This document shows positions 1 to 9,850 of a DNA stretch of 64,000 nucleotides, piece after piece. Every line of letters starts with the position of its first letter. The first letter of the stretch is position 1. The DNA is from Papaver somniferum (lineage: Eukaryota; Streptophyta; Magnoliopsida; Ranunculales; Papaveraceae): the NCBI RefSeq assembly GCF_003573695.1, contig NC_039361.1:89298149-89362148 (forward strand), read 5' to 3'. Under the pieces are notes generated by a model. That model saw nothing but the letters and a program-made list of their open reading frames with translations, did not search any database and was not told where the DNA came from. The position numbers were made by a program, and so were the translations under genes.

Positions 1-956
1 CCAGGATGAGAAACATGTTTAATAACTTCTTTAGACATCCATACAAGAATGTTATGAAGTTTTTCATTCCTTAATCGAAAACGACATCTTCGTTCAGGAT
101 GTCCTTTATTTCCTCAATAATAGCAGTTAAAGAACTTGGTCATCACTGTTCTCATGTGAGTAGATTTTGAAGAAAAAAAATCCTTGTTTCTAGGATTGTT
201 GGCTTCTTGAAAAGTTTTTTCACATGAAGAATTTTCATTAGCATGAACAAAATTAATCTTACCAGTAGTTGGAGCGTCTATTCCTTTATAGCCCAGACCA
301 CGTGTATCACGATGTTCTTTACATGATCCAAGCATAAAAGATAATTTTGTAGAGCTAGAATTAAATCTTTTCAGATTTTCTTCTAGTGATTTTACCTTAT
401 TAAGAGCAGTAGCGAAATCAGTCTCCAACGATTTTTATTTGGCGAGTAGACTGAATTTTCTGTCATTAAAACATTTTTGTTGAGAGCCATATCTTGCTTC
501 GGATTCTGCAAGTCTTTCTTTCAACACAAAGAGATTTTGAAGAAGTTTGTCGCACTCAGACCTTTTTGATTGTACTTCTTCTTCTCGATCTTTAACGATA
601 GATTGTAAAAGTTTATATCCACAATCATACCCTTTAAAGAGTTTTCTCAGTTTTATGTTTTCTTGACAGAGAGGTGCCATGTATTTACTCAAGCAAGTAG
701 TTGACTTCTTTTCTTTCAAAGCATGGTCAAAGAGCTTGATATATTGAGAGACTTCCTCATCAATACTTTGTCCTCCTTCCGAATCACTGTCATCTGAGAG
801 ATCATCCAACTGTTCATCAAGAGATTTTTCCCAGTTAAATGCAGATTCAGTCAAATGACCAGAAACAGAGTTTTTCTTAGAAACTTCAGGACTTTGAAGT
901 TCACAATGATGACTCTGATCTGATGTTGCGTTATCTGAGATATTCTTATCGTCCAT
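1..956 (-). pseudogene. Broken Copia gag fragment with CCHC zinc knuckle
   Basis: Gag packages the element RNA. One frame runs from ATG at 954-956 to the window edge with at least two internal stops, a TAA at about 435 and a TGA near 105. The first part is acidic (DDLSDDSDSE) and then a charged coiled coil; next comes the RGLGYKG motif typical of the Copia stretch beside the zinc knuckle. At about 60-105 the knuckle spacing C-x2-C-x4-H-x4-C is present, but the second Cys codon has become TGA. The usual N-terminal UBN2/DUF4219 capsid domain is missing: the ATG lies only about 55 bp from the primer site, so it was deleted or never present. Non-functional. Confidence 0.7.
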
Positions 957-1102
957 AGAGTCAGATCGCTACAAACACAGACTTGTAAGGTCTTTAAACG
1001 TGTTTGCCTGATCTAATACTGATTAAAAAGGCGGGTGTATAACAACCACACCCAATATATTGCTTAGCAATCTGTATGGACAAACTCAAATATACTTTTA
1101 AG
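1..1102 (-). mobile_element. Copia element E, gag part and start of its 5' LTR
   Basis: This is the left piece of a Ty1/Copia element read on the minus strand. It holds a broken gag (1-956), a short leader, a decayed tRNA-Met primer site around 1011-1022 (complement of the usual TGGTATCAGAGC, several mismatches) and the first about 80 bp of the 5' LTR, from about 1023. The LTR is cut at 1102 by element A and resumes at 14752. The LTR text, including the block ending AACAACCACACCC, is what I remember from SIRE-like plant Copia LTRs. The rest of the element lies outside the window to the left. Family assignment is from memory; the split is proved by the AGAAC duplication. Confidence 0.7.
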
Positions 1103-1107
1103 AGAAC
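1103..1107. repeat. Target-site duplication of element A, left copy (AGAAC)
   Basis: The five bases AGAAC directly precede the TGTAGATGG start of the left LTR and recur at 14747-14751 directly after the ...CCATCTACA end of the right LTR. Removing A with one AGAAC restores a continuous Copia LTR. Confidence 0.95.
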
Positions 1108-1948
1108 TGTAGATGGGGAAGAACGAGCCGCCGATTTTTGGGAAAGTGAAGAGTCGAGCGTGCTGTTGAGACTCCTCAGCCGGGAAAAATGTTAATCCTC
1201 ACACAGATGCACCGCTACAAAGAGGGTTCTTAGATTCGGGAAATCAATCTGTATGAATCCGGCCTAAACCAAGACAATGGCCGTTCCAGAGTCAATTCGG
1301 TCGCAAAGAGGGAGATGGGTTGATCTGTAGGAGGAAAGCTGAGAGTTGTGTGGGATCAGTGATGATCAAGGATTTTGGGTGTGTTGAAGGTTTCTGCAAT
1401 ATTGTTGAACTGCTGAAGTTGAGTTCTGTGAATAAGTTTATATCGAGTTGTTGACGGATAACGATGATGATTGATGATATTCCATTGATTCTCCCTGATG
1501 TCCTCGATTTAGACTTATTTATATTGCAAGAATGATGTACCACGGACCCCTGTAAGTGTGACGGTTTCTTGAGTGAAAGAGTGGGAAAGTGGGAGATCTT
1601 GGTAAAGTCAGTTCCATGTCGTGCGGAGACTTGACTGATCGTGCTCCCACTACTTTGCTAACTCCTTCAACCATTTACACGACTTACACACATTTCTCAT
1701 TGTGGATGAATCCACGTGCCGTAGACCTCCAGACCAAAACCCTAAGTGATATCCCCCCATTTGTGACGTGATTGAGATTTCACGAATCGTGGAGTCTGCA
1801 AGGCAGACGTGTATTAGTTGGTCAGTTGTTGACTGATTTAGACTGTGAGTCTAATTTTGTTGAATCGAGCATAAGTGGTGAATGGTCGGCGATTCATGGA
1901 TTGAACATGTAGCTCTCTGAAATGTCAATGAATTACTGACTAGAGACT

Positions 1949-2202
1949 GAGCAAGTATTGTTCAATTCGACGAATTTCCGAATACTGAGAGTTTGTCGAG
2001 CAACTGAGCAAGTATTGCTCAATTCGACGAATTTGATAATTTTAGTGTGCAACTGAGCAAATGTTGCTCAATTCACCAAAACACCGAATATTGATAATTT
2101 GACGTGCAATTGAGCAAGTGTTGCTCAATTCTACAAACTACTGATGAATTACCGAATATTGATAGTTGGATCAATATTCGAGCAACTGAGCAAGTATTGC
2201 TC
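1949..2202. repeat. Array of GAGCAA/TTGCTC dyads in the A LTR
   Basis: Five copies of a 15-bp dyad, GAGCAA-n3-TTGCTC or close variants, at about 1949, 2006-2020, 2055-2069, 2112-2126 and 2188-2202, spaced about 45-75 bp apart. The right LTR keeps the array at about 13451-13710, and related dyads occur in B (35510-35555) and C (26545-26680). Such symmetric boxes could be protein-binding sites or small RNA hairpins; function is unknown. Confidence 0.8.
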
Positions 2203-3149
2203 GATTCAAAGAATTATTTACTGGTGCCGTGACCCAATAAAATATTAATCAAAAATATTGGTGAATTACTGAATATTATTAATTTGGATGTTGATTGCTG
2301 AATCAACATAATTTTGTGTTTGAACTTGCTCAGAATGGTGATTCGTGAAGCGTTTGTTCGAAACCCTAATTTTTTGATCAATCCTTCAACAATTGGTGAA
2401 TTGCTGAAAATTGGTCATGAGTGAAGAGGGACCGACCACATGGGATGATGAGCGTCCATGTGATGCCCAGTGCTCGAGTGAGCACACACCAGGATTCTCA
2501 GTTTGAGAGTTGGTGAAAGAACAATGATTAAATGCAGGTTTCATCATTTATTGAAATATTTCTGGATTCAGCGTTAGGCGACAAACCTAGGTATGGGAGA
2601 TGAGGACCGACCAAGAGAGCATGGGACCGGCTCTTGGTGGTCGCGGGACCAGTTGTTGGTCATTTGAAGGGTTTTCCAGTTGGTTGGAGAGAGTTCGGGC
2701 CCAGTATGAGCAATTGAACAAATTAGGTCAGAATTATGAAAACATGTGGGACCGGCTTTGTGCAAGCCCTAGGAATGACTATAGTAGGTCATGGAGGCAT
2801 GCACGTGTTTCCGTGGTGTCTGTGTTTCTATACTGAGAGTTTCAGTATTTTCTGATGCGCGTTCGAGCAACATAGTGAATTTTCAGAAGAGTTTCCTCTT
2901 GACTGAGAATTCTCGATTTTTGTTGGAATGAGCATGTTTGCTCAATTCATCAATATTTTTAAAATATTTAAATAAAAGTGTTTTAATATTTAAAATTTTC
3001 GTGAGAGGCTAGCCCGTCGTGCGACTATGTTGGCTTTTGGTTTTTCGTGATTTGAGCAATATTTGAGAAAATATGGAGAAATCATGAATTTTGCTCAAAC
3101 CCAGGAGTTTCATGAATTGAGGAAAATAATAATTATGCAATATTAGGGA

Positions 3150-3610
3150 TTGCAAGGCGTGGGACCGACCATGGATAGGGCATGGTCGGCCGGCTAGGTT
3201 TCCCGGTCCCGCACATCTTTCCCTATTTTATTATTTTTCATGAATCCTTGAAGTGATGGAGAATCCACGAGTTTTTGTTGAAACGGAGGAGTTTCATGAG
3301 ATTAGGGAATAATAATTATAAAAAGCTAAGGATTGTGAGGTGTGGGACCGTCCACGCCTTAGGCATGGCCGGCCGGCTAGGTTGCCCGGTCCCGCACACC
3401 TCTCTTTATTTTATAATAATATTATTTCGTGAATCCACCAAGTTATGGAGAATTCACGAGTTTTGCAAAAACAAGGAAAGTTGCTAAAACCAAGAAGTTT
3501 TCGTGAGTTCACGAAACAAAAAAAAAATAAGGAAAATAATGGGAGAGGCACGGGTCGACCATGGCTAGGGCACGACCGGCCGCCCGGCCGGCTGGTGGGC
3601 ACGGCCTTGG
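3150..3610. repeat. GC-rich inverted repeats in tandem in the A LTR
   Basis: Three GC-rich blocks of about 60 bp, separated by AT-rich spacer, each open with a GTGGGACCG-like arm and close with its complement, CGGTCCCGCAC. The clearest is at 3340-3399. An inner GGCC-rich palindrome lies between the arms. Related blocks occur five times in each B LTR and about six times in C. The right LTR of A has lost this part through its deletion. Confidence 0.8.
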
Positions 3611-4299
3611 TCGCCTCTTATTATTTTATTGATATTCATTGTTTTCTCTTGTATTGCGAAGGATTCCTCATTATTTCATATTTTTTGGACACTCGTTCGT
3701 GCATCTGGGTGCTCAGTCGTGCATCATTGTCGAGTACACTCGCACCATTTTTGTGGGGCTTACTCAGTGATAGTCCAGACGCCCAGTTGTTGGGTATTTA
3801 TTACTGATTTATGAAATTCAGTGGAGAATAATTCATGAAACTGAGTAATAAGATGAGTAGTTATTTTATTATCAATCCATAAAATCAGCAGCGGATTGGA
3901 CTATGGATTCAGAATAATTAAATGATAATTTCATCACCATCTCATGGAGTCGCAGATTTGACCATGAAATCGGAGTAATAAAATAAGTGGTTATATTACC
4001 ATTTCACGAGATCAGTCGTGGATTCGACCATGAAATCGGAGTAACATCTATTACCATTTCATGAGATCAGCCGTGGATTCGATCATGAAATCGGAGTAAT
4101 ACATTTATCTATTACCATTTCGATCATGAAATAGGAGTAATGAGATAAGATAGATTATCTTCTAGGAATTCAGTTGTGAATATGACCTAGAATTTAATCT
4201 CTTGCGTATAGTCAGTAAATCAGCGAGTGTTGCTAATGTTCTGAAGACGTTTTTCCCTCTCAACATTTCATGTATGGAGGACCGCCTGAGTCTATACAC

Positions 4300-4425
4300 G
4301 GGTCTCTCTATATAGTCAGGAACAATGAGTATCACCGTCTTGGAGACGTTATTGCTCTCAATCTTACGGAGAATCGCCCAATTGTTCTTCTATGCAGAGG
4401 AAAATTCCTCTATGTAGTCAGGGAA
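4300..4425 (-). promoter_or_regulatory. Probable LTR promoter of element A
   Basis: On the minus strand a TATA-like CTATATAG lies at 4308-4315 and a second, weaker match (CTACATAG) at about 4409-4416, within a repeated block of about 100 bp that contains a GTCAGG copy each time. The corresponding block in C has two clear TATATAA boxes in tandem. Position, repetition and orientation suggest the retrotransposon's own promoter. Inferred from sequence only. Confidence 0.5.
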
Positions 4426-4676
4426 CAGTGAGTGTCACCGGTATCCTGAAGGCGTTAAGCTCTCAATCTTACGGAGAACCGCCCAATTACGTTATTCTAC
4501 ATAGAGGCTGTGATGAAATGCCCGGTGTCGAACGCTCCGGAGAGGCGCCCTTCGAGCGACATATGCATCATACTTCGTAAAACACGAATCGTCACATGGA
4601 TCTCTGAAGCCGTGTCAGAAACATGCAATATCATGATTTTACGGTTTTGACCTTTGTTGAAAATCCACCATCTATA

Positions 4677-4690
4677 TTAAGTCCCCTGCT
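4677..4690 (-). promoter_or_regulatory. Polypurine tract of element A
   Basis: On the minus strand AGCAGGGGACTTAA directly abuts the 3' LTR. The same tract abuts the LTRs of B (37791-37804) and C (17862-17875), which fixes element orientation. It primes plus-strand DNA synthesis during reverse transcription. Confidence 0.85.
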
Positions 4691-4924
4691 TAGTGAGGAA
4701 CAGTCATGTTCCGTAGTAAGCATTAACTGGTGATTTTCAGTCGACGAGATCAGTAGTTGAAGTCAGTCTACAAAGGTAGTTTCAGAATCCTCGATTTACC
4801 CCAATGATGTCATGTACGAGAAAATGCACATATGAGAACCCTGATAGTAATATAGAGTGTCATCCCGTGAGTGTGGAGAGATGACGTACTGCTGATTTGA
4901 GTGTCGAGAAGCCTAGTTATGGTC

Positions 4925-5166
4925 GGTTTAGGACATATGGGCCCAAGCCCAAAAAAGGAAACCCATGTTTTTATTAGGTTTTGGAAATAAATTTGATATA
5001 AAAGGGTAGAAGCTCTAAAATTCTTTATTTTGGTCGACCAAGCACCTCCCTCTCTTCCCATTCTCACGCGAATTGCAGCAGGGAAGAAAAAATTTTCTTC
5101 CAGATTTTAGTCGCCGCCGATCATCGCCGTTTGCTGTCCGGACAAGCTCCGACCGGCGCCGACCAG
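4925..5166 (+). promoter_or_regulatory. Promoter and first non-coding exon of antisense gene 1 (A)
   Basis: A TATA box, TATAAAA, lies at 4997-5003, and a TGGGCCC box (site II/TCP type) upstream at 4938-4944. About 30 bp past the TATA box begins a C-rich leader that ends in CGCCGACCAG followed by GTAAGT, a near-consensus 5' splice site. B has the same order: TATAAAA at 38095-38101 and the same CGCCGACCAG before GTATGT. TATA to splice site is 170 bp in A and 155 bp in B. Preservation in diverged copies argues that this is a real promoter and leader exon, opposite in direction to gag-pol. Confidence 0.7.
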
Positions 5167-5951
5167 GTAAGTCCGAAATTTTTTATTTTTTTTTGTTGTA
5201 GGTTTTATGATTGATGAGTTGTTCACAAAACCAAAAACCCCATGGTTACATGCATGCGTAGGATTTATGAAGGATTTTTAGAAAATGTATGTATATGCCT
5301 GTTTGTTCGTTAGTTGAAGGAACGAGCAAAAATCCCTAACATGAAAGATATTCTTAAACTTTTGAATAGACAGTCTAGTTGCAGTAGTAAAAGTTTTGTT
5401 TATTAGGTTTCATAAAAACCTAAATTTGTTTTTCGAAGCATGAGCTTTGCAAATACTTTTAGGAACGTAGGTTTGTTCGTAAAAGTAATAAATAATTATC
5501 CTTAGGGTTAAAGGAATTTCGAAAAGACCTGGAGTTCATGATGAAAATTCGTTTGAGAACTTTCGAAATTTTGTTTTAAATATGTAGACTTTTGCAAAAA
5601 TAGAAAAGACTCTCGTTTCATAGACGGATGCTCGATTGAGCAAAATGGTTTTTTTTTATATATATATATATATATTTACGTGAGTTATTAACTCACGACT
5701 TTTTTTTTAAGGTACGTGACGTGTTCACGTTTTATTGAATATAAATCAAGTTTTGATTTATGAAAATTGTTGAAAGCGAATAATTCATGAGTCGATGAAT
5801 TCGTAGTGTATGTGTGAGTTTAGTGATTTTATAGTGTATGTACACGTAAAAACCAGCGAATGTTCACATGGAAAGTTATGTGAATTATTCATAGATTCTC
5901 GAAAAGTCAGTGTTAACTCTTGAATAATATGTTTTATGCTCGACTTTGCAG
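5167..5951 (+). other. 5' UTR intron of antisense gene 1 (A)
   Basis: The intron runs from GTAAGT to TTTGCAG (785 bp, AT-rich). The following short exon (5952-6018) starts GTTTGAAAG and keeps the same acceptor context in B (38911-38915) and C (near 17015 on the minus strand). A second GT-AG interval, 6019-6102, leads to the coding exon. A (TA)n microsatellite lies at about 5658-5675. Introns in a 5' leader often raise expression in plants; here that is only inference. Confidence 0.65.
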
Positions 5952-6105
5952 GTTTGAAAGAACGAGCAAGTTTTGAGGTTTTACGCTGTTATCACTAAGT
6001 TCGTGAAATCGTAAATAGGTAACAGTTGAGGATTACCATTTTCATTGTTGAAACTGATCTCATTATGTCGTCTGTAATTCTGTGCTTCTGATTCGATTCC
6101 AGACA

Positions 6106-6536
6106 ATGATGGCTTCCACCAGCAGCAGCAGCGATTACTCCTCCAGCTCTTCCCTTAATGACCGAAGGATCTCTTATGAAGAGCTCATGAAGAGAAAGTC
6201 CCAGGATGATGAGATGGAGGATCATAGACGTAGAAAGGATCGAATCCGACGCAGGATACATGCGTCTTTAGAGAGGCGTCGATTCGTTGATGGTGTACCC
6301 TCCGACTCTGACGTTAATGCTTCGAGGAAACTGTGTGGGCGGTACAGAATTACAAGATTAAGCCAGACCGACGTACCAGAGAACTTCAAAAGATTGCGAA
6401 GCAGGTTGAAGATGAACTCGAAGCTGAGTACGAAGCAGAGGATGACTCGGACTCAGATGATCCTAATATCCACCCAGACTTCATCAATGGCCGTGATAGT
6501 GATTCTGATGAAGAACTCGAAGAGGATTCTCTCTGA
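6106..6536 (+). pseudogene. Antisense gene 1 of element A, frameshifted charged protein
   Basis: The coding exon starts at ATG 6106, three bases after the acceptor TTCCAG. The predicted protein begins with a serine run, then a basic helix-like part (SYEELMKRKSQDD, HRRRKDRIRRR), then GVPSDSD. Near 6321-6325 one base is missing relative to B, and the rest continues in another frame: KIKPDRRTRE, then an acidic tail ending EELEEDSL before a stop at 6534-6536. B has the same gene open for 185 codons. I do not recognise a family. The basic middle and Asp/Glu/Ser tail suggest a nuclear or nucleic-acid-associated protein, which is inference. It is antisense to gag-pol, between the PPT and gene 2. Confidence 0.7.
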
Positions 6537-7007
6537 GATTATTTATTTTCTGTTGAAGTAGATGTTCTATGGTTTAAGCATCTTGAATATAGAGATTTTT
6601 CTTTAGAGATTATTATTTTTTGAACTGTAATTCCTTGTAGTATCCCTTTTCTGAATCTTCCTCACATCTCCAGTAGATGGACCAATGTCCACATAGACAA
6701 TAATTACCCACAGAATGCAATCACATGAGTTGTCTAGAAAACACGTGGCCTACCAGATGATCAATCCATCCGTAGTTGTAATGTGGATTACATCCGAACC
6801 GTCAGTCCCCAACATTTTTACTCTTCTCCCATCTTCCACGCATCTGATTCGAGAGTTAGGGTTTCAGTAAAAACCGCAACAGACTTTTTTATCCGTTAGG
6901 GGATAAGCATCAACATTGGACTTAGGGTTTTATTTAAACAGTCGACCATATGCTGCCTTTGTGTATCATCAAAATAAATTTTGATCACAATCCTACCTCT
7001 CGTCACC
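6537..7007 (+). promoter_or_regulatory. 3' flank of gene 1 and promoter of antisense gene 2 (A)
   Basis: The first part is AT-rich and probably the gene 1 3' UTR. From about 6660 several blocks are shared with B: a CACGTG G-box (6742-6747; B 39850-39855), CAGTCCCCAA, AGGGTTTCAGTAAAAACCGC and a TATA-like TATTTAAAC (6931-6939; B 40069-40077). The TATTTAAAC box is 77 bp before the gene 2 ATG in A and 76 bp in B. Nothing else is seen here. Confidence 0.6.
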
Positions 7008-8003
7008 ATGTCCAGAAGCAGTGTTTCTTCTAGAAGTGAATCTCATGCCGAACATGATGTGGCAGTATCAGTCTCAGTGAGTTACATTTCTTCTCTTGTC
7101 TTTTGCTCGATCAGGATGATTGATCAAAAGAAAAGAATTTATTGCAGGATAATGAAAAGAATCAGCATTCCTCTCGTAGCTTGAGACCTACACGTACGGT
7201 TAAAGCCCCTGTCCGGTATAGGTCGGCTCCTGTTGATGCCGGAACGTCTGTAAGTAATTTCATAACTTCTCGATTGAGATTTTTACCATGCTCAATGGTC
7301 AATACCATTAAATACTCCATCATTTCATCGCAGGTTGATGTTCATGACGTCGTCGATGCTAGAAAAAGGAAAAACGGGAAATCCGCGGTTGTGATTGATG
7401 ATAGCAACAACTGTGTCGACGAGAACTCCACTGATTTTGTGGATACTGAGGTTAGATCTCGTTCTCCTGAGTATCCAACAGCTGGACTCCCGTTGAGGAT
7501 CCCATGATCAATAATAGCCCGAATAATGAAGTGGTTGGGGGATTCGTCATTCCCAAGTGTCACGCGCCCCTGTACACCAAAATTTGGAGAAGGTACGGGC
7601 ATATTGCTACGACCGAAGTATGGAAAGGATTTCTACCAACCCTCCTAAGTACAGCTGCAGGATTGTTACTGATCATTGAAGAGATGAATCGGACGCTCTG
7701 CGAGTTGTCAAGAATCATGAACTGCACAAACGGGATGAGATGATTTCAAACTGTGAAACCCTGCAGTTTAACATAGGTTGGCTTCGCCATCGACTCGAGA
7801 TGATCAAAATTCACAAGGCGGCGGCCGCTGCTGATGCAATTTTCGCGTCTAATGCCATATTGGAGGAGGAAAAGGCACTCGCCTTGGAGTCAGCACGAGT
7901 TGAGAAGGAAGTTCAGGACTTGAAGTTGAAAACCAAAAATTTCCAGAAGAAGCTTGACAGGGTTTTCTATAGAGATTATCCTCTGTTGGATGGTTTGTTC
8001 TGA
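7008..8003 (+). pseudogene. Antisense gene 2 of element A, spliced PEARLI4-like protein, broken
   Basis: Three exons can be read. Exon 1 starts at ATG 7008 and ends at 7076 (or 7058, the position used in B). Intron 1 ends in TTGCAG at 7147. Exon 2 is 7148-7249, 34 codons. Intron 2 is 7250-7333, GTAAGT to CGCAG. Exon 3 runs to TGA at 8001-8003. One base is lost near 7495 relative to B, and there is a further frame change around 7680, shared with B. The C-terminal half carries GGFVIPK, KIWRRYGHIAT, FNIGWLRHRLEMIK and a heptad-rich coiled coil. Order and wording recall plant PEARLI4 proteins (PF05278), from memory and not searched. The gene converges on the pol 3' end, 168 bp away. Confidence 0.65.
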
Positions 8004-8171
8004 GTGAGAGGAAGATTTTAAGTAGGTTTGAGATTTTTCTTTGAATAAATTAGGTGATTGAAAGATTTTTGTGAGATTCATAGGATATTTTGAATTTTGA
8101 GTGAATGAGCATATTGCTCTTTTGGAGAAAACAGAAATTACATTTAGAAATTTAATACTTCCAATGATTGT
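8004..8171. other. Convergent gap between antisense gene 2 and pol (A)
   Basis: AT-rich spacer that must hold the 3' ends of both the plus-strand gene 2 and the minus-strand pol frame. No gene is seen. The equivalent spacer in B is 41143-41334. Confidence 0.5.
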
Positions 8172-9380
8172 TCAAGCATAATACGCCTTGAGCCACTTGT
8201 CGTTGATGATGTTTCCTTCAACTCCTCCATTAACAACTAAGATTTTGTAATATCCGCTGTATACTGCCTTGATGATCACATAAGGTCCTTCCCGTTTCAG
8301 AGAGAACTTGGGAGCGGACATGTCTCGTTGGACATGATTTGATGTTTTCAAAACCAAATCTCCTACTTGAAATGTTCGAGGTCTTACCAGTTTGTTGTAG
8401 GCCTTGGAAACCCTTTGTTTGTAGGTTTCTACATATTTTTCCACCTTTGATCTTCTTAAATCGAGCATGTCCAATTCATCAATTCTTGAATCTGAGACTT
8501 CTACTTCATCCCATTGTACTCCACTAGCTGCTGCGATTCTTGCAGAGGGAACCTTGATTTCGGCTGGGAGAATGGCATCGGTGCCATAAACGAGAGAGTA
8601 TAGTGAAGTACCAATTGAGCTTCTTGGTGCGGTTCGGTAGGCCCACAAATCCATGGGAATTACTCATGCCACGTCCGTGGATTATCATGAACTGTTCGAC
8701 TGAGAATCCGGATCAAGGTTTTGTTGGTACTCTCCGCCAGTCCGTTTCCTTGGGGATAGTATGGTGTGCAGAAAATCTGTTTGATTCCGTATTCTTCGAG
8801 CAATTCTGCAACATGTTTGTTGGCGAAAGGAGTTCCATTATCCGTGATGATATGTTTAGGAACGCCGAATCTGCATATGATGAACTCCTTGATGAAAGAT
8901 GCAACTGTGACTCCAGTGGTGCTTCGAAGAGGAATAGCCTCGACCCATTTGGTGAAATATTCTGTTGCTGTGATGATGTATTCATGCTTCTTTGAAGATT
9001 CCGGATTGATATTTCCTATGATATCCAGTCCCCAGCTATAGCAGGGCCACGGACTTCTCACCGAATGTAATGGAAGACAAGGAGTGTGGTTGAGGTTACC
9101 ATGAACTTGGCACTGATGACATCTCCGAACGTAGGAAGCTGCGTCATCTTCCATGGTTGGCCAGTAATATTTCTCATGGATTTGAAGAATATAATTTCTT
9201 CTTCCCTTGGTGTTCACCTTCATGCATTTATTTCAAAATTATGGAAATTTCATGCTCGGCCAAGCATCTCAGGAGATTCCCACCGAAGATTTTGCGAAAT
9301 AAAATCCCTTCCAAGTAGACAAAACGTTTGGCTCTCTGAATGAGTTTGATTGCATCTCTCTTCTCTAACGGAAGATCGTT
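8172..9380 (-). pseudogene. Integrase region of element A
   Basis: Integrase inserts the cDNA into the genome. Reading leftward on the minus strand: a TAA-ATG junction at about 9224-9229, the start of a zinc-binding module (HEGEH, then a one-base insertion), YYWPTM, CHQCQ, the catalytic core with GLDIIG, TDNGTPF and YYPQGNGLAE (all three DDE residues present), then a stop plus a one-base loss near 8655-8662, and the C-terminal part (LWAYRTA, FQVGDLVL, EGPYVI, WLKAYYA) to the stop at 8172. The core itself (8660-9223) is open. Adjacent antisense gene 2 ends 168 bp away. Dead because of the frame breaks. Confidence 0.88.
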
Positions 9381-9850
9381 GTCACGAAGATATTTTATGT
9401 AAGGTTATCTCCAGTCCCCAGTGTGATGAAGTGTTAGAACCTCCAAATGATGAGGTGGTGTCTGACAATTGGGACATGATCCTTGCAGCATCCTCGAATG
9501 AGCTTCCATGGAAGGCCAATAGTATTCGAGCCTTTGAAGCCTTCTGTAAAGTGTGACCACTAGAGTTTTCCCACATACTTCTTCATGTATACGTTTGAGT
9601 TGTTCACCGGCTTGTTCATCTCTGAGGCATCGAGACATGGATCCATCAGTATTGCGATGATATAACGCTCCGTGCAGTAGGAAAAGGTTTTTCAACTCCT
9701 TGAGGCTAATTTTCCCCTCAGTAAGAGAATTGCTCAATTCATGAATAATGGGCGCTCGCGAGTCGCTTGACTGAGCACCTTCGACTTGAGTAAGCCAGGT
9801 GGATGACACAGCGTGTCTTTGCACTGATGGATTTCTCAGACCCCTCAAAT
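9381..9850 (-). pseudogene. Additional integrase-type zinc-binding module (A)
   Basis: Between the second RNase H and integrase proper lies a separate H2C2-like module: LLHGALYHRN, SRCL, HEEVCGKTL, YYWPSMEA and CPNCQ. It repeats the layout of the module that starts integrase (LEGILFRKS, LLRCL, HEGEH, YYWPTM, CHQCQ). The first His and both Cys are present; the second His position is not obvious. B has the same doubled arrangement, so it is a family trait. A linker (LHHTGDWR onward) joins the two modules. Role unknown; it may help bind DNA ends or be a relic of duplication. Confidence 0.75.

Larger units (their letters stand above)
1108..4676 (-). repeat. Element A 3' LTR (left copy, full length 3569 bp)
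   Basis: It starts TGTAGATGG and ends CCATCTATA, where the right LTR still ends CCATCTACA; the change is one C to T transition. It aligns throughout with 12649-14746 except for the block 2892-4325, which the right LTR lacks. Inside are a dyad array (1949-2202), GC-rich hairpin repeats (3150-3610) and a promoter block near 4300-4420. Short open frames here recur in the right LTR only because the DNA is homologous and are not genes. Confidence 0.93.
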
